A stretch of DNA of 64,000 nt from positions 6,903 to 70,902 of the forward strand of contig DCIE01000055.1 of assembly GCA_002315765.1 (NCBI GenBank). The letters run 5' to 3'. Origin of the DNA: Ruminococcaceae bacterium UBA1734. Lineage in GTDB: Bacteria > Bacillota > Clostridia > Oscillospirales > Acutalibacteraceae. Numbering within the stretch: the first letter of the stretch is position 1; each line of letters opens with the position of its first letter. The position numbers and the translations under genes are program-made. Below, piece by piece: positions 52,402 through 60,691 of the stretch. The notes beneath the pieces are model-generated. The model saw nothing but the letters and a program-made list of their open reading frames with translations, had not been told where the DNA came from and ran no database searches.

Positions 52402-53931
52402 CTAATAATTGTTTAGGAATCGGGACATATAGTATTTAGAACTCTTTTTGGTTTCGCTGTTCAGCCAATCAAAGCCTTTTTCTTCGGTGAGAGTTTTAGT
52501 CTTTGAGAAGAGATTTGTTCCGAGACCTAATCTATCACCCTTAATCTCGCAACCCATAGCGGCAAGTGTGGTAGGGAACATATCAAGGGTTGTAAAATCT
52601 CGGTTTTTGCTGTTCTTTGTGGAAACAGCAGAGTTTATAAAACAGTTATAAACATGGCGGGTGTAGTTTGATGGAATGTTTTTTGAAGCATAATCCTCGT
52701 CCATAGTACAATGGTCGCCTGAAATAATCACGGTTGTATTTTCGTAGAAATCCTGTTTCTTAATCCAATCGACAAAAGCCGATACAAGTCGTGAAGAACA
52801 GGCAAAAACATTTTCGTATTTGTTTTTAAACTGATTTTTACAAAGTTTGCATTTATATCCGCTTGGGAAATGGGTGTCAACCGTTAGCAATGTATAGGCA
52901 AAAGGTTTGTCGGATTTCGCCATATCAAGAATTTTTGACTTTGAAAACTCGAACAGTTTTGAATCCTCAAAGCCCCAGTTTACAAAATAATCCTCGGGAA
53001 TAAGTCCATCTTCTTTAATTGAGAAAAGGTCGTGAATGGTATCGGTGCCGTGTTGAAGGTACAAGTTCCTTCTTCCGCCGAAATTACTGTCAGAGCCTAC
53101 CATAAGAGCCTGATTATATCCGTTTTCCGATAAAATATTACTGAGGGTTGTAACGCCCGGCAGGAATTTTGTGTACTTTTTATAGTCGTTTTTTCCTAAA
53201 TTGCCCGGGAGATAAAGGGGTATTCCGGCAGTTTGTGATACCATACCGGCAACGGTCCAACCCGAACGCTCAACCGCAAGGGCGCCACCTACCGAAGAAT
53301 TGTCTGAGAAGTTGGTATTGCTTTTGGCTAAATTATATAACTCGGGAATAGTATTATAAGGTAACGCACCACCTTTATCGGTGGAAAAGAAAGATGTTTC
53401 CATACTCTCAAGGAAAATATATATTAAATTCCTTTTTGTTTCGGGGAATTTAATATCGGTGTCTTTTGGGTCAACATAATACTCGTCATAGATTTTTGTT
53501 CGCTGACTTAGGTTTTTTATGTAATCAAACATTCCCACACTTCCACCTGCAAGGGCAAAAAGTGTTATGCAAAGAATAACGGAAACGACTTTAGTAGATG
53601 TTTTGCCCAAGGGATACAAACGGAATTTTTTTGAGAATGCCGAAAGAACAATTGCGAATTTCGACTTGTAAAACACCAAAAAACTAATTAACGCCGTTAC
53701 AAGAATTGCAGGAATAAGCCCGTTTTTAAAATATGAGCTCATTATATTGCTTGATGTGGAATGGAAATCCGAAAGTAAGGTGAACACAATGGAGTCAAAT
53801 CCGGTGTCGCCGAAAGTTCTAAGGTACCAAAATGCCGAGAAAAAGGCAGTAGTACCTAAAAAAATCAGTAGAACAGATAATATCGCAAGAAAAAAATTCA
53901 AACCCCTATGTTTATTATTTTTCTTCTTCAT
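52402..53931 (-). CDS. OpgB/MdoB-like phosphoglycerol transferase
   Basis: A 509-residue membrane sulfatase-fold enzyme: three or four N-terminal spans (to about residue 140), then an extracellular alkaline-phosphatase-like domain. The nucleophile region ERSGWTVAGMVSQTAGIPL matches OpgB (Thr in WTVAGM) rather than LtaS; other metal motifs are IFLESME, TVDTHFP and ISGDHCTMD. It likely adds phosphoglycerol to a surface glycan or lipid. ATG at 53931 follows AGAGG. Confidence 0.85.
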   Translation of the reverse strand: MKKKNNKHRGLNFFLAILSVLLIFLGTTAFFSAFWYLRTFGDTGFDSIVFTLLSDFHSTSSNIMSSYFKNGLIPAILVTALISFLVFYKSKFAIVLSAFSKKFRLYPLGKTSTKVVSVILCITLFALAGGSVGMFDYIKNLSQRTKIYDEYYVDPKDTDIKFPETKRNLIYIFLESMETSFFSTDKGGALPYNTIPELYNLAKSNTNFSDNSSVGGALAVERSGWTVAGMVSQTAGIPLYLPGNLGKNDYKKYTKFLPGVTTLSNILSENGYNQALMVGSDSNFGGRRNLYLQHGTDTIHDLFSIKEDGLIPEDYFVNWGFEDSKLFEFSKSKILDMAKSDKPFAYTLLTVDTHFPSGYKCKLCKNQFKNKYENVFACSSRLVSAFVDWIKKQDFYENTTVIISGDHCTMDEDYASKNIPSNYTRHVYNCFINSAVSTKNSKNRDFTTLDMFPTTLAAMGCEIKGDRLGLGTNLFSKTKTLTEEKGFDWLNSETKKSSKYYMSRFLNNY

Positions 53932-54250
53932 CGTTAACCTCTTGTAGAGAAATTTTGAAATTCTTTGCAACAAAAACCTCCGCAACTGCCAAAACCACAG
54001 CCGAAATCAAGGCAATTGCAATAAACGATATTGCGGCACGGGGAGTGGTGTCGGTTTCCAAGGAAATAAAAGGAATGTCCGCAGTGCCGAATACAAATCT
54101 TTTAAGCGCAAAAATCAATCCGTTGATTAAAAGATTGTTAAGAGAATAAATACCCAAAACATTTTTTAAATCAAGGTCTGCTTTAAGGATTTTTTCAAAA
54201 AGAAAAACCGAAAAACAAGCAGGTAAGAAAAGACAAATAAAACCAATCAT
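53915..54250 (-). CDS. Small membrane protein upstream of OpgB-like gene
   Basis: A 111-residue protein with about three spans and an acidic tail ending NDEEEK. It overlaps the OpgB-like start by 17 bases, so translation is coupled. I do not recognise the family; its size and layout suggest an accessory subunit for the transferase. Confidence 0.6.
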   Translation of the reverse strand: MIGFICLFLPACFSVFLFEKILKADLDLKNVLGIYSLNNLLINGLIFALKRFVFGTADIPFISLETDTTPRAAISFIAIALISAVVLAVAEVFVAKNFKISLQEVNDEEEK

Positions 54251-54377
54251 ACTTTATCTCCCTAAAATACAAATTTCTACAAAAATTATAGCACACGCCA
54301 TAATTAAAGTCAAGAAATCAAAGGAAAAAATCGACTGTTTTTGTGGTTTGTCATAGCCCTTTTAGTGGTAAAATCGG

Positions 54378-54406
54378 TTGATTTTTTATATTTGTTGTTG
54401 TATAAT
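54378..54406 (+). promoter_or_regulatory. Promoter of O-antigen-ligase-like gene
   Basis: TTGATT (54378-54383), 17 bases, perfect TATAAT (54401-54406), 20 bases before the start. Confidence 0.65.
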
Positions 54407-54425
54407 AAAATAAGGTGGTGAGAAG

Positions 54426-56108
54426 ATGATAAGAAAACAAATTGCATTAATTAAAAATCCTATAGTTTTATGTATGGTATTATCGTTTTTTGCCATTGGT
54501 GGATTTCACACCTTTATTTCGGCTGCAATTTCGATTTTTTTGTTCGTATATCTTCTTATTTTGAAAAACAAGCAAAACAAAATACTGTTTTTTGTAAATA
54601 TTTATTCCGTATCGGTTGCGGTGCTTTGTTTGTTTTATTTTTCAACCCTTTTTTGGGCTGTTGATAAGCTTTCGGCTATTTACGGTTTTATAAAGTTTTT
54701 ACCCTTGTTGCTTTTGATTTTATGTCTTATGCAAACCGATTGCGAAAAAGCAAGAGAAGATGTTCTTTCGATTATCCCTGCCTGTGCTGTTTTAATGACG
54801 GTTGTTTCGGCAATACTTATGCAAATCCCTGCTTTAAAAACCTATTTCTCCGTGGCAGGAAGATTGGCAGGATTTTTTCAATACCCAAACACATTCGCCT
54901 TATTTTTACTTGTGGCGATTATTATTTGCGGACTCGATAAAAAAGAAAAACTGACAGTAAGGCTTATTGCCATAGGAATTTTACTTTTCGGTATTATTTA
55001 TTCCGGCTCGAGGACGGCTATGTTAATAGCTTTTCCGGTTTTTGTTTTGCTTGTTATTATGCAAAAAAACAAAAAGTTTACGATTTCGGTTTCTCTTGTT
55101 TTTGTCGGACTTATTGCCATGGCATTAGGTTACGCCTTAATAAAAAATGATTTTTCGGTATTCGGAAGATTTACTCAAATTTCTTTAAAATCAAGCACCT
55201 TTTTAGGCCGCATACTTTATAACAAAGATGCTTTAAAGCTGGTTGCTAAGTATCCCTTCGGAATGGGATATTTAGGTTATAATTATTTGAATCAAACAGT
55301 GCAGACGGGAGTATATACGGTAAGGTTTGTACATAACGATTGGCTTGGTATGTTGCTTGATTGCGGATTTATTCCTTTTGTACTTTTTGTCTTTTCGGTC
55401 GTTAGATTTTTCTTTGAGAAAAATGAAAATCCTCTTAATAAAATCATAGTGGCGGTCATTTCGTTTCATAGTCTTCTTGATTTTGATTTTCAGTTTGTTT
55501 CGATTTTTCTTTTATTTGTTATGGTTTTGCCTGTTAATAAGGGCGAGGAAAAAGAATTAAACCGCAGTTCTGTCATAACCGTTTCTGCTCTTTTGACTGC
55601 CTTTTCTCTTTATATAGGCAGTATTTCGTTTTTGTGCTATTCAAAATGCTACAAGGCGGCAAACGATATTAGTTTTTTAAACAATACCGAGGCTTTAATG
55701 GGTCTTTTGTCTTCGGAGGAGGACAACAAAAGGTCGGCGGAAATTGCCGACAAAATATTAGAAAGCAATCCGTATGTTGCGGCGGCTTATAATGCGAAAG
55801 CCTTAGCGGCATTTGAAGAAGGCGATTTTGCAACGGTAATAGCAAACAAGGAAAAGGCCTTGGATTGCGAACCTTATAATATTGACTCCTATAACGAATA
55901 TGCATATATGCTTTTGGTTGGCAGAAATTTGTACATAGAAAACGGCGATAATAATAGTGCGGAGTATTGCCGTAAATATATTCGGGGAATTGAAAGCAGG
56001 TTACAGACACTAAAAGAAAACACCGACAAAATAGCCTTTATGATAAAGGATAAGCCTGAATTTTCTTTAAGTGACGAAATAACGAAATCCATTGAGGAGA
56101 TAGGATAA
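54426..56108 (+). CDS. O-antigen ligase/polymerase-like protein with TPR tail
   Basis: A 560-residue protein with about 11-12 spans. The Wzy_C region is seen in FGIIYSGSRTAML and HNDWLGMLLDCG, with the conserved His-Asn. After the last span (about residue 410) comes a TPR-like tail (NPYVAAAYNAKALAAFEEGD). Such proteins join glycan chains to lipid or protein outside the membrane. It is followed after 2 bases by a transpeptidase lipoprotein. Confidence 0.82.
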   Translation: MIRKQIALIKNPIVLCMVLSFFAIGGFHTFISAAISIFLFVYLLILKNKQNKILFFVNIYSVSVAVLCLFYFSTLFWAVDKLSAIYGFIKFLPLLLLILCLMQTDCEKAREDVLSIIPACAVLMTVVSAILMQIPALKTYFSVAGRLAGFFQYPNTFALFLLVAIIICGLDKKEKLTVRLIAIGILLFGIIYSGSRTAMLIAFPVFVLLVIMQKNKKFTISVSLVFVGLIAMALGYALIKNDFSVFGRFTQISLKSSTFLGRILYNKDALKLVAKYPFGMGYLGYNYLNQTVQTGVYTVRFVHNDWLGMLLDCGFIPFVLFVFSVVRFFFEKNENPLNKIIVAVISFHSLLDFDFQFVSIFLLFVMVLPVNKGEEKELNRSSVITVSALLTAFSLYIGSISFLCYSKCYKAANDISFLNNTEALMGLLSSEEDNKRSAEIADKILESNPYVAAAYNAKALAAFEEGDFATVIANKEKALDCEPYNIDSYNEYAYMLLVGRNLYIENGDNNSAEYCRKYIRGIESRLQTLKENTDKIAFMIKDKPEFSLSDEITKSIEEIG

Positions 56109-56110
56109 GA

Positions 56111-57442
56111 ATGTATCTTAAAAAATACACCTCTTTTCTTTTAGCGGCTTTAATTTTGATTTGTTTTTCCGGATGTGGCCAAGAAAAGAAGGATAAGAAG
56201 CTTTACTTTGTTGACAGCGAAGGAAATCCCTTTGCTCAATATGACGGTGAGATAGGGTTAAGCGATATGTCGTATTTCGGATTTGCCGACATAGCATTAA
56301 AAGAGGCTGTTTCCATTATACAAAGGCAAAAGGGCCTTTCGGAAACCGAAGCCGCCCGATTTTTAAAGAATAATGTATATGTTGAAACCACACTGCAAAA
56401 AGATGTGGAAGAAAAGGCAAATATCTCCTTTAAAAATGTCATAGGCAGCAACAGCGGATTTGCAATAACCGATTTAAAGGGTGCTGTTTTGGCAGCAGGA
56501 AGCAGTAGCGAAACCGAAAATTATGCAAATTATCCCACCTATGCAGGTTCTACCATAAAACCGCTTAGTGTATATGCTCCCGGTATGAAAAAAGGCATAC
56601 TTAATTGGTCGTCAATGCAAAAGGATGAACCTATAAAATATATCGAAGAAACAAACAGCCCTTGGCCTACCAATGCTGACGGAAAATACAGCGAAAAAAA
56701 CATTTCGGTATCCGATGCAATAGCAAATTCCACCAATACCGTTGCTGTAAAATGGCTTAAAGAAATAGGAGTCCGAAATTCTATTAATTTTTTAGAGGAT
56801 AATTTCGGCATGGATTTTTCTTTGGAAAAAGAAATAATTAAGGAAACCTCCCAAGAAGAAGTTTTGGGAAATGTGGCACTGGGTTACCTGAAATCAGGGG
56901 TTACGGTTCAGGATATGGCGGGATATTATGCTGTTTTTGCCAACGGCGGTAATTATTATGAGCCGTACACGATAAGCAGAATAATGACAGAAAACGGCAA
57001 TGTTGTTTATGAACACACCGATAAATCCAAGACGGTTATAAGTTCGGAAACCTCCTACATAATGAACAAATTGCTTCAGCGGGTAGTTTCTCCCTTGGGT
57101 ACCGGAAAAGACGCTTATATAGAAGGCGGAAAGATTGCCGGTAAAACGGGAACAACTGACGGCAATTCCGACAACTGGTTTGTAGGCGTTTGCCCAAGTT
57201 ACAGCTGTGCGGTATGGCACGATAACGGCGCAAGCGACACAAATAGAAGTCCCAAGGTTTTTAAAGATATTATGACAAATTTTGTTGATATAAGCGCAGG
57301 GGAATATCCTGTTTGCGATTCGGTGAATATGGAGATATACTGTGGCGATAGCGGTAAAATAATCGGCGAGAATTGTGAACTTTCGGAAATGGGATATTTT
57401 TCAAAAGAGAATACTCCCGAAAAATGTTCCTCTTGCAAATAA
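56111..57442 (+). CDS. Lipoprotein with class A-like PBP transpeptidase domain
   Basis: A 443-residue lipoprotein (lipobox FSGC, Cys at about 22). The transpeptidase domain has STIKP (SxxK), STN (SxN) and KTGTTDG, the pattern found in class A PBPs, including TYAGSTIKPLSVYAPGM. The glycosyltransferase domain and transmembrane helix of class A enzymes are missing. It could crosslink peptidoglycan or be a specialised enzyme. It follows the O-antigen ligase-like gene by 2 bases. Confidence 0.82.
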   Translation: MYLKKYTSFLLAALILICFSGCGQEKKDKKLYFVDSEGNPFAQYDGEIGLSDMSYFGFADIALKEAVSIIQRQKGLSETEAARFLKNNVYVETTLQKDVEEKANISFKNVIGSNSGFAITDLKGAVLAAGSSSETENYANYPTYAGSTIKPLSVYAPGMKKGILNWSSMQKDEPIKYIEETNSPWPTNADGKYSEKNISVSDAIANSTNTVAVKWLKEIGVRNSINFLEDNFGMDFSLEKEIIKETSQEEVLGNVALGYLKSGVTVQDMAGYYAVFANGGNYYEPYTISRIMTENGNVVYEHTDKSKTVISSETSYIMNKLLQRVVSPLGTGKDAYIEGGKIAGKTGTTDGNSDNWFVGVCPSYSCAVWHDNGASDTNRSPKVFKDIMTNFVDISAGEYPVCDSVNMEIYCGDSGKIIGENCELSEMGYFSKENTPEKCSSCK

Positions 57443-57453
57443 CTTTGATGATT

Positions 57454-57480
57454 AAGGCCGAACTAAAGGCTTGGTTTTTT
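57454..57480 (+). terminator. Weak terminator after lipoprotein PBP
   Basis: AAGGCC and GGCTT pair with a bulged G, followed by GGTTTTTTT. Confidence 0.4.
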
Positions 57481-57508
57481 TCAAATAGATAATAAGCGGG
57501 GTGATTTT

Positions 57509-57528
57509 CTCGGAAAAGCCAATCCGAG
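57509..57528 (+). other. Leader hairpin before LRR gene
   Basis: CTCGGA and TCCGAG pair around eight bases, 33 bases before the start. No known riboswitch is recognised. Confidence 0.35.
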
Positions 57529-57560
57529 CATTAACAAAAAATATATGAGGAGTTTTTTAA

Positions 57561-60404
57561 ATGAATAATGCAAAAAAAGCGATAGCATTGCTATTGTCGG
57601 TGTTGACTGTTGTTTTATCAATGTCGGCACTGTTCACGGTAACTTCAGCGGCTGAAGAATCCGATGAAGTTGAAATCTCGGTGCCGAGAAAGGTTTATTA
57701 TTCCGGCAATAATACCGTTACCTTTTCGGCAAAAATTTCAAACAACAAAGCTTACATTACAGGTTGTGAGGCAGGTTATGAGGTTAAAAAAATCGAAGTG
57801 CCGAGCAAGTATAAGGGCTACACTGTTGTGGGAGTTTTGGACCTTTCTTCAAAGAACGGTAACTGTTATCCGGGCGAACTTGTGCTTCCCGATAGCGTAA
57901 CCTCCATTTCCAAGGATGCATTAGCCTGTTATGCTTGGTCCTTAACAAAAATTACCGTAGGTAAAAATTTCAAAGGCTTAACACAGGATTTGTTCAGCGG
58001 AAACTATTATATGGAGTCTATTAATGTCAGCACCAGCAATCCGAGTTATACAAGTAAAGACGGTGTAGCATACAACAAGAAGGCTACTAAAGTTATAGCC
58101 TATCCTACACGCCGTACCGGCAAATATAAGGTTCCGTCAACCGTTACAGACCTTTCTTTGTTTTACACCGAAAACATAACCCCCGATTACGATTTTTCCG
58201 AAACAAAGAATTTCGTTAAAACCGGCGGTATAGTGTATTCAAAGGATAAGAAATCGGTTATTACCTGCGATAAAACCAAATCCGGCGCCGTAACAATCCC
58301 CAATACCGTTACGAAAATTTACCCGGCTGCCTTCTATTACTGTACTAATCTTACATCGGTAAAGGTTTCTAATAAGGTAACCGAGATTGTTTATCAGACA
58401 TTTGAGGGTTGCAGTAAATTAAAATCCGCTTCCCTTCCTTCCTCTGTAAAGAAAATCGGAAACGAAGCATTCTGCGGAACGGCATTAACCTCTGCTCCGC
58501 TTACCAATTCGGTTAAATCAATCGGTGCATCTGCCTTTGCAGGTACAAAAATAACAAAGGTTACATTGCCTGCAGGCATAGAGGAGATAGGTGCAGCAGC
58601 ATTTGCTTATACAAAGGTTAGTAGCGTTAAGTGGAACAATAAGATTTCTTATATTCCTTCTACCGCATTTTTAGAGTGCACATCCCTCACTTCTTTCGCA
58701 ATTCCAAGCACGGTTACCGATATTGCTTACGGTGCTTTCTCAGGTTGTAAAAAGCTTAATAATGTTAAGGTTCCTTCAAGCGTTAAATCCATCGGAGGTG
58801 ATGCTTTCTCGGGCTGTACTTCCCTTACTTCCATTAGCCTTCCTGCTACAATTTCGGAAATCGGGTATAGAACATTCTACGGTTGCTCATCTTTGAAAAC
58901 AGCCAACATTCCTGCCGGAGTTAAAACCATCGGATACTATGCTTACGGTGGTTGTGAAAATCTTACAACCGTAAATCTTCCAGATGGAATTACCGAGGTT
59001 TCGGAATGCGCATTTGGTTATTCTCCGAAGGTTAAATATAATACATATAGTAATGCAAAGTATTTGGGTAATTCCAAAAACAAATATCTTGTATTAATAA
59101 GCGCAACTAATACAAATATTACAAGCTGTACCGTTAATCCGAAAACAAAGGTTATTGCGGATAGCGCGTTTTATCAGTGCGGAAAGTTGGCAAGTGTTAC
59201 AATCCCCAAGGGTGTAATAACCATTGGCAATTACGCATTTTCAAGTTGGTCCGAAGATGTATTAAAAACCGTCAGCATTCCCGATACCGTTACAAAAATG
59301 GGCTCCGGTGTTTTTTCAGGACGCAGTAATTTGAGTTATTACGCTTATAATAATGCCCTTTATCTCGGCAATGCCTCAAATAAGTATTTGATTTTGGCAA
59401 AGGCCGCTAACACGAATATTACAAGCTGCACTATTAATGCAAAGACTAAGTTTATCTTGGACTCGGCGTTTAACGGTTGCAAAAACCTTACATCAATTAC
59501 CATTCCCAAATCGGTAGTATGTATCGGTTCAAATGCATTTGGCTACTGTTCTAAACTGCATACGGTAAAAATGGCAAACAGCGGTGTAACAAAAATCGAT
59601 TATGGAGCATTTAACGAATGCACAGCTCTTCAAAATCTCACTATACCCAGCTCCGTTACTGATATTGATAGTGATATGATAAGTGATTGCGACAAACTTA
59701 AACTTAAGACCTATGGCGGTGCATCTTATTTAGGAAACACTTCAAATCCGTATGTTATGTTGGTAAAAGCAAACTCAACAAATATTACCTCTGTTACAAT
59801 AAATTCAAAGACCCGCTTTATTAACAAAGATGCTTTTAAAAATTGCACAAAACTTGCTACGGTAAATCTTCCTAAGAGTGTAAAAGTCATTTTCGAAAGT
59901 GCTTTCAGCAAATGCAACAGTTTGAAAAAGGTTGTATATTCGGGTACTAAAGCCGAAAAGTCGGAAGTTCAAATCTACTACAATAACGATGCTCTCGCAA
60001 ATGCAACAATAACATACTACACAGGTCTTCTTAAGCAGGGCAATAAGTGGTATTATTACAAAAACGGCGTAGTTGACAAGTCAACAACCCTTGTTAAGTA
60101 TGGTAAAACATACTACTATGTAAAGAACGGTACCACAAATAACGCAACAACTCTCGTTAAATATAGCGGAAAATGGTACTATGTAAAGAAGGGTGTTCTT
60201 AATAAGTCCAATACCCTTGTTAAATACAGCGGTAAATATTATCATGTAAAGAACGGTACATATAATCCTAAAGAGGGTGTAACCTTCGTTAAGTATAACA
60301 AGAAATGGTATTATTGCAAAAAGGGTGTTGCAAACACGAAATTCAGCGGAAAAGTTAAATATAAGGGTAAAACCTATAAGGTAGTTAAAGGTATAAGAAA
60401 GTAA
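57561..60404 (+). CDS. BspA-type leucine-rich repeat surface protein
   Basis: A 947-residue secreted protein: signal peptide (1-30, ending TSAA), then about 25 LRR_5/BspA units of the form AFxGCxxLxxVxIPxSVxxIG, from about residue 90 to 810, then four or five short repeats (LVKYSGKWYYVKNG type) at the end. BspA proteins of Treponema and Trichomonas bind host or bacterial partners. The final repeats look like a wall-binding or self-association domain. No LPXTG motif is present. ATG follows GAGGAG. Confidence 0.9.
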   Translation: MNNAKKAIALLLSVLTVVLSMSALFTVTSAAEESDEVEISVPRKVYYSGNNTVTFSAKISNNKAYITGCEAGYEVKKIEVPSKYKGYTVVGVLDLSSKNGNCYPGELVLPDSVTSISKDALACYAWSLTKITVGKNFKGLTQDLFSGNYYMESINVSTSNPSYTSKDGVAYNKKATKVIAYPTRRTGKYKVPSTVTDLSLFYTENITPDYDFSETKNFVKTGGIVYSKDKKSVITCDKTKSGAVTIPNTVTKIYPAAFYYCTNLTSVKVSNKVTEIVYQTFEGCSKLKSASLPSSVKKIGNEAFCGTALTSAPLTNSVKSIGASAFAGTKITKVTLPAGIEEIGAAAFAYTKVSSVKWNNKISYIPSTAFLECTSLTSFAIPSTVTDIAYGAFSGCKKLNNVKVPSSVKSIGGDAFSGCTSLTSISLPATISEIGYRTFYGCSSLKTANIPAGVKTIGYYAYGGCENLTTVNLPDGITEVSECAFGYSPKVKYNTYSNAKYLGNSKNKYLVLISATNTNITSCTVNPKTKVIADSAFYQCGKLASVTIPKGVITIGNYAFSSWSEDVLKTVSIPDTVTKMGSGVFSGRSNLSYYAYNNALYLGNASNKYLILAKAANTNITSCTINAKTKFILDSAFNGCKNLTSITIPKSVVCIGSNAFGYCSKLHTVKMANSGVTKIDYGAFNECTALQNLTIPSSVTDIDSDMISDCDKLKLKTYGGASYLGNTSNPYVMLVKANSTNITSVTINSKTRFINKDAFKNCTKLATVNLPKSVKVIFESAFSKCNSLKKVVYSGTKAEKSEVQIYYNNDALANATITYYTGLLKQGNKWYYYKNGVVDKSTTLVKYGKTYYYVKNGTTNNATTLVKYSGKWYYVKKGVLNKSNTLVKYSGKYYHVKNGTYNPKEGVTFVKYNKKWYYCKKGVANTKFSGKVKYKGKTYKVVKGIRK
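59061..59950 (+). repeat. Three long tandem modules within the LRR protein
   Basis: Starting near 59061, 59361 and 59727, each begins YLGN-x-SNxYL and carries TNITS(C/V)T(V/I)N and then an LRR unit ending IPKSV or LPKSV. They are imperfect copies about 300-370 bases apart, suggesting duplication. Confidence 0.75.
60025..60400 (+). repeat. C-terminal aromatic repeats of LRR protein
   Basis: Four to five copies of a unit near 20 residues with the pattern LVKYxGKxYYVKxG. They resemble cell-surface binding repeats rich in Lys and Tyr. Confidence 0.75.
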
Positions 60405-60416
60405 TACCTGACAGTC

Positions 60417-60453
60417 AAAGCATCTTCGGGATAAAAACCGAGGATGCTTTTTT
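60417..60453 (+). terminator. Terminator after LRR gene
   Basis: AAAGCATCTTCGG pairs with CCGAGGATGCTTT (60438-60450) with one G-U, followed by T-rich sequence. Confidence 0.88.
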
Positions 60454-60522
60454 AGATAATATGCAGTATATGTAACAATTTAACCCAAAATAAAAAAATA
60501 GAAGGTTAATGCAAAAAAATGC

Positions 60523-60551
60523 TTGACTTTTTTTAGGTTTTGATATATAAT
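60523..60551 (+). promoter_or_regulatory. Strong promoter of rpoB
   Basis: TTGACT (60523-60528), 17 bases, perfect TATAAT (60546-60551). Confidence 0.8.
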
Positions 60552-60691
60552 CAAGAATTACTAATGAAGATGGGGGATTTTGCGCCTTTTTTTCGGTAAA
60601 GTAGGGTGCTTTATGTGTAAAAAAGGGTACAACTTTTCTTGTCTGACGCGAAATTTTCGCAATAAAAATTTATAGGAGTGAATCTCAACCT
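60552..60691 (+). other. rpoB leader
   Basis: About 140 untranslated bases between promoter and start. A short GCGA/TCGC hairpin at 60649-60661 is visible. I recognise no known leader family; the L10 leader normally lies before rplJ, which is not here. Confidence 0.45.
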
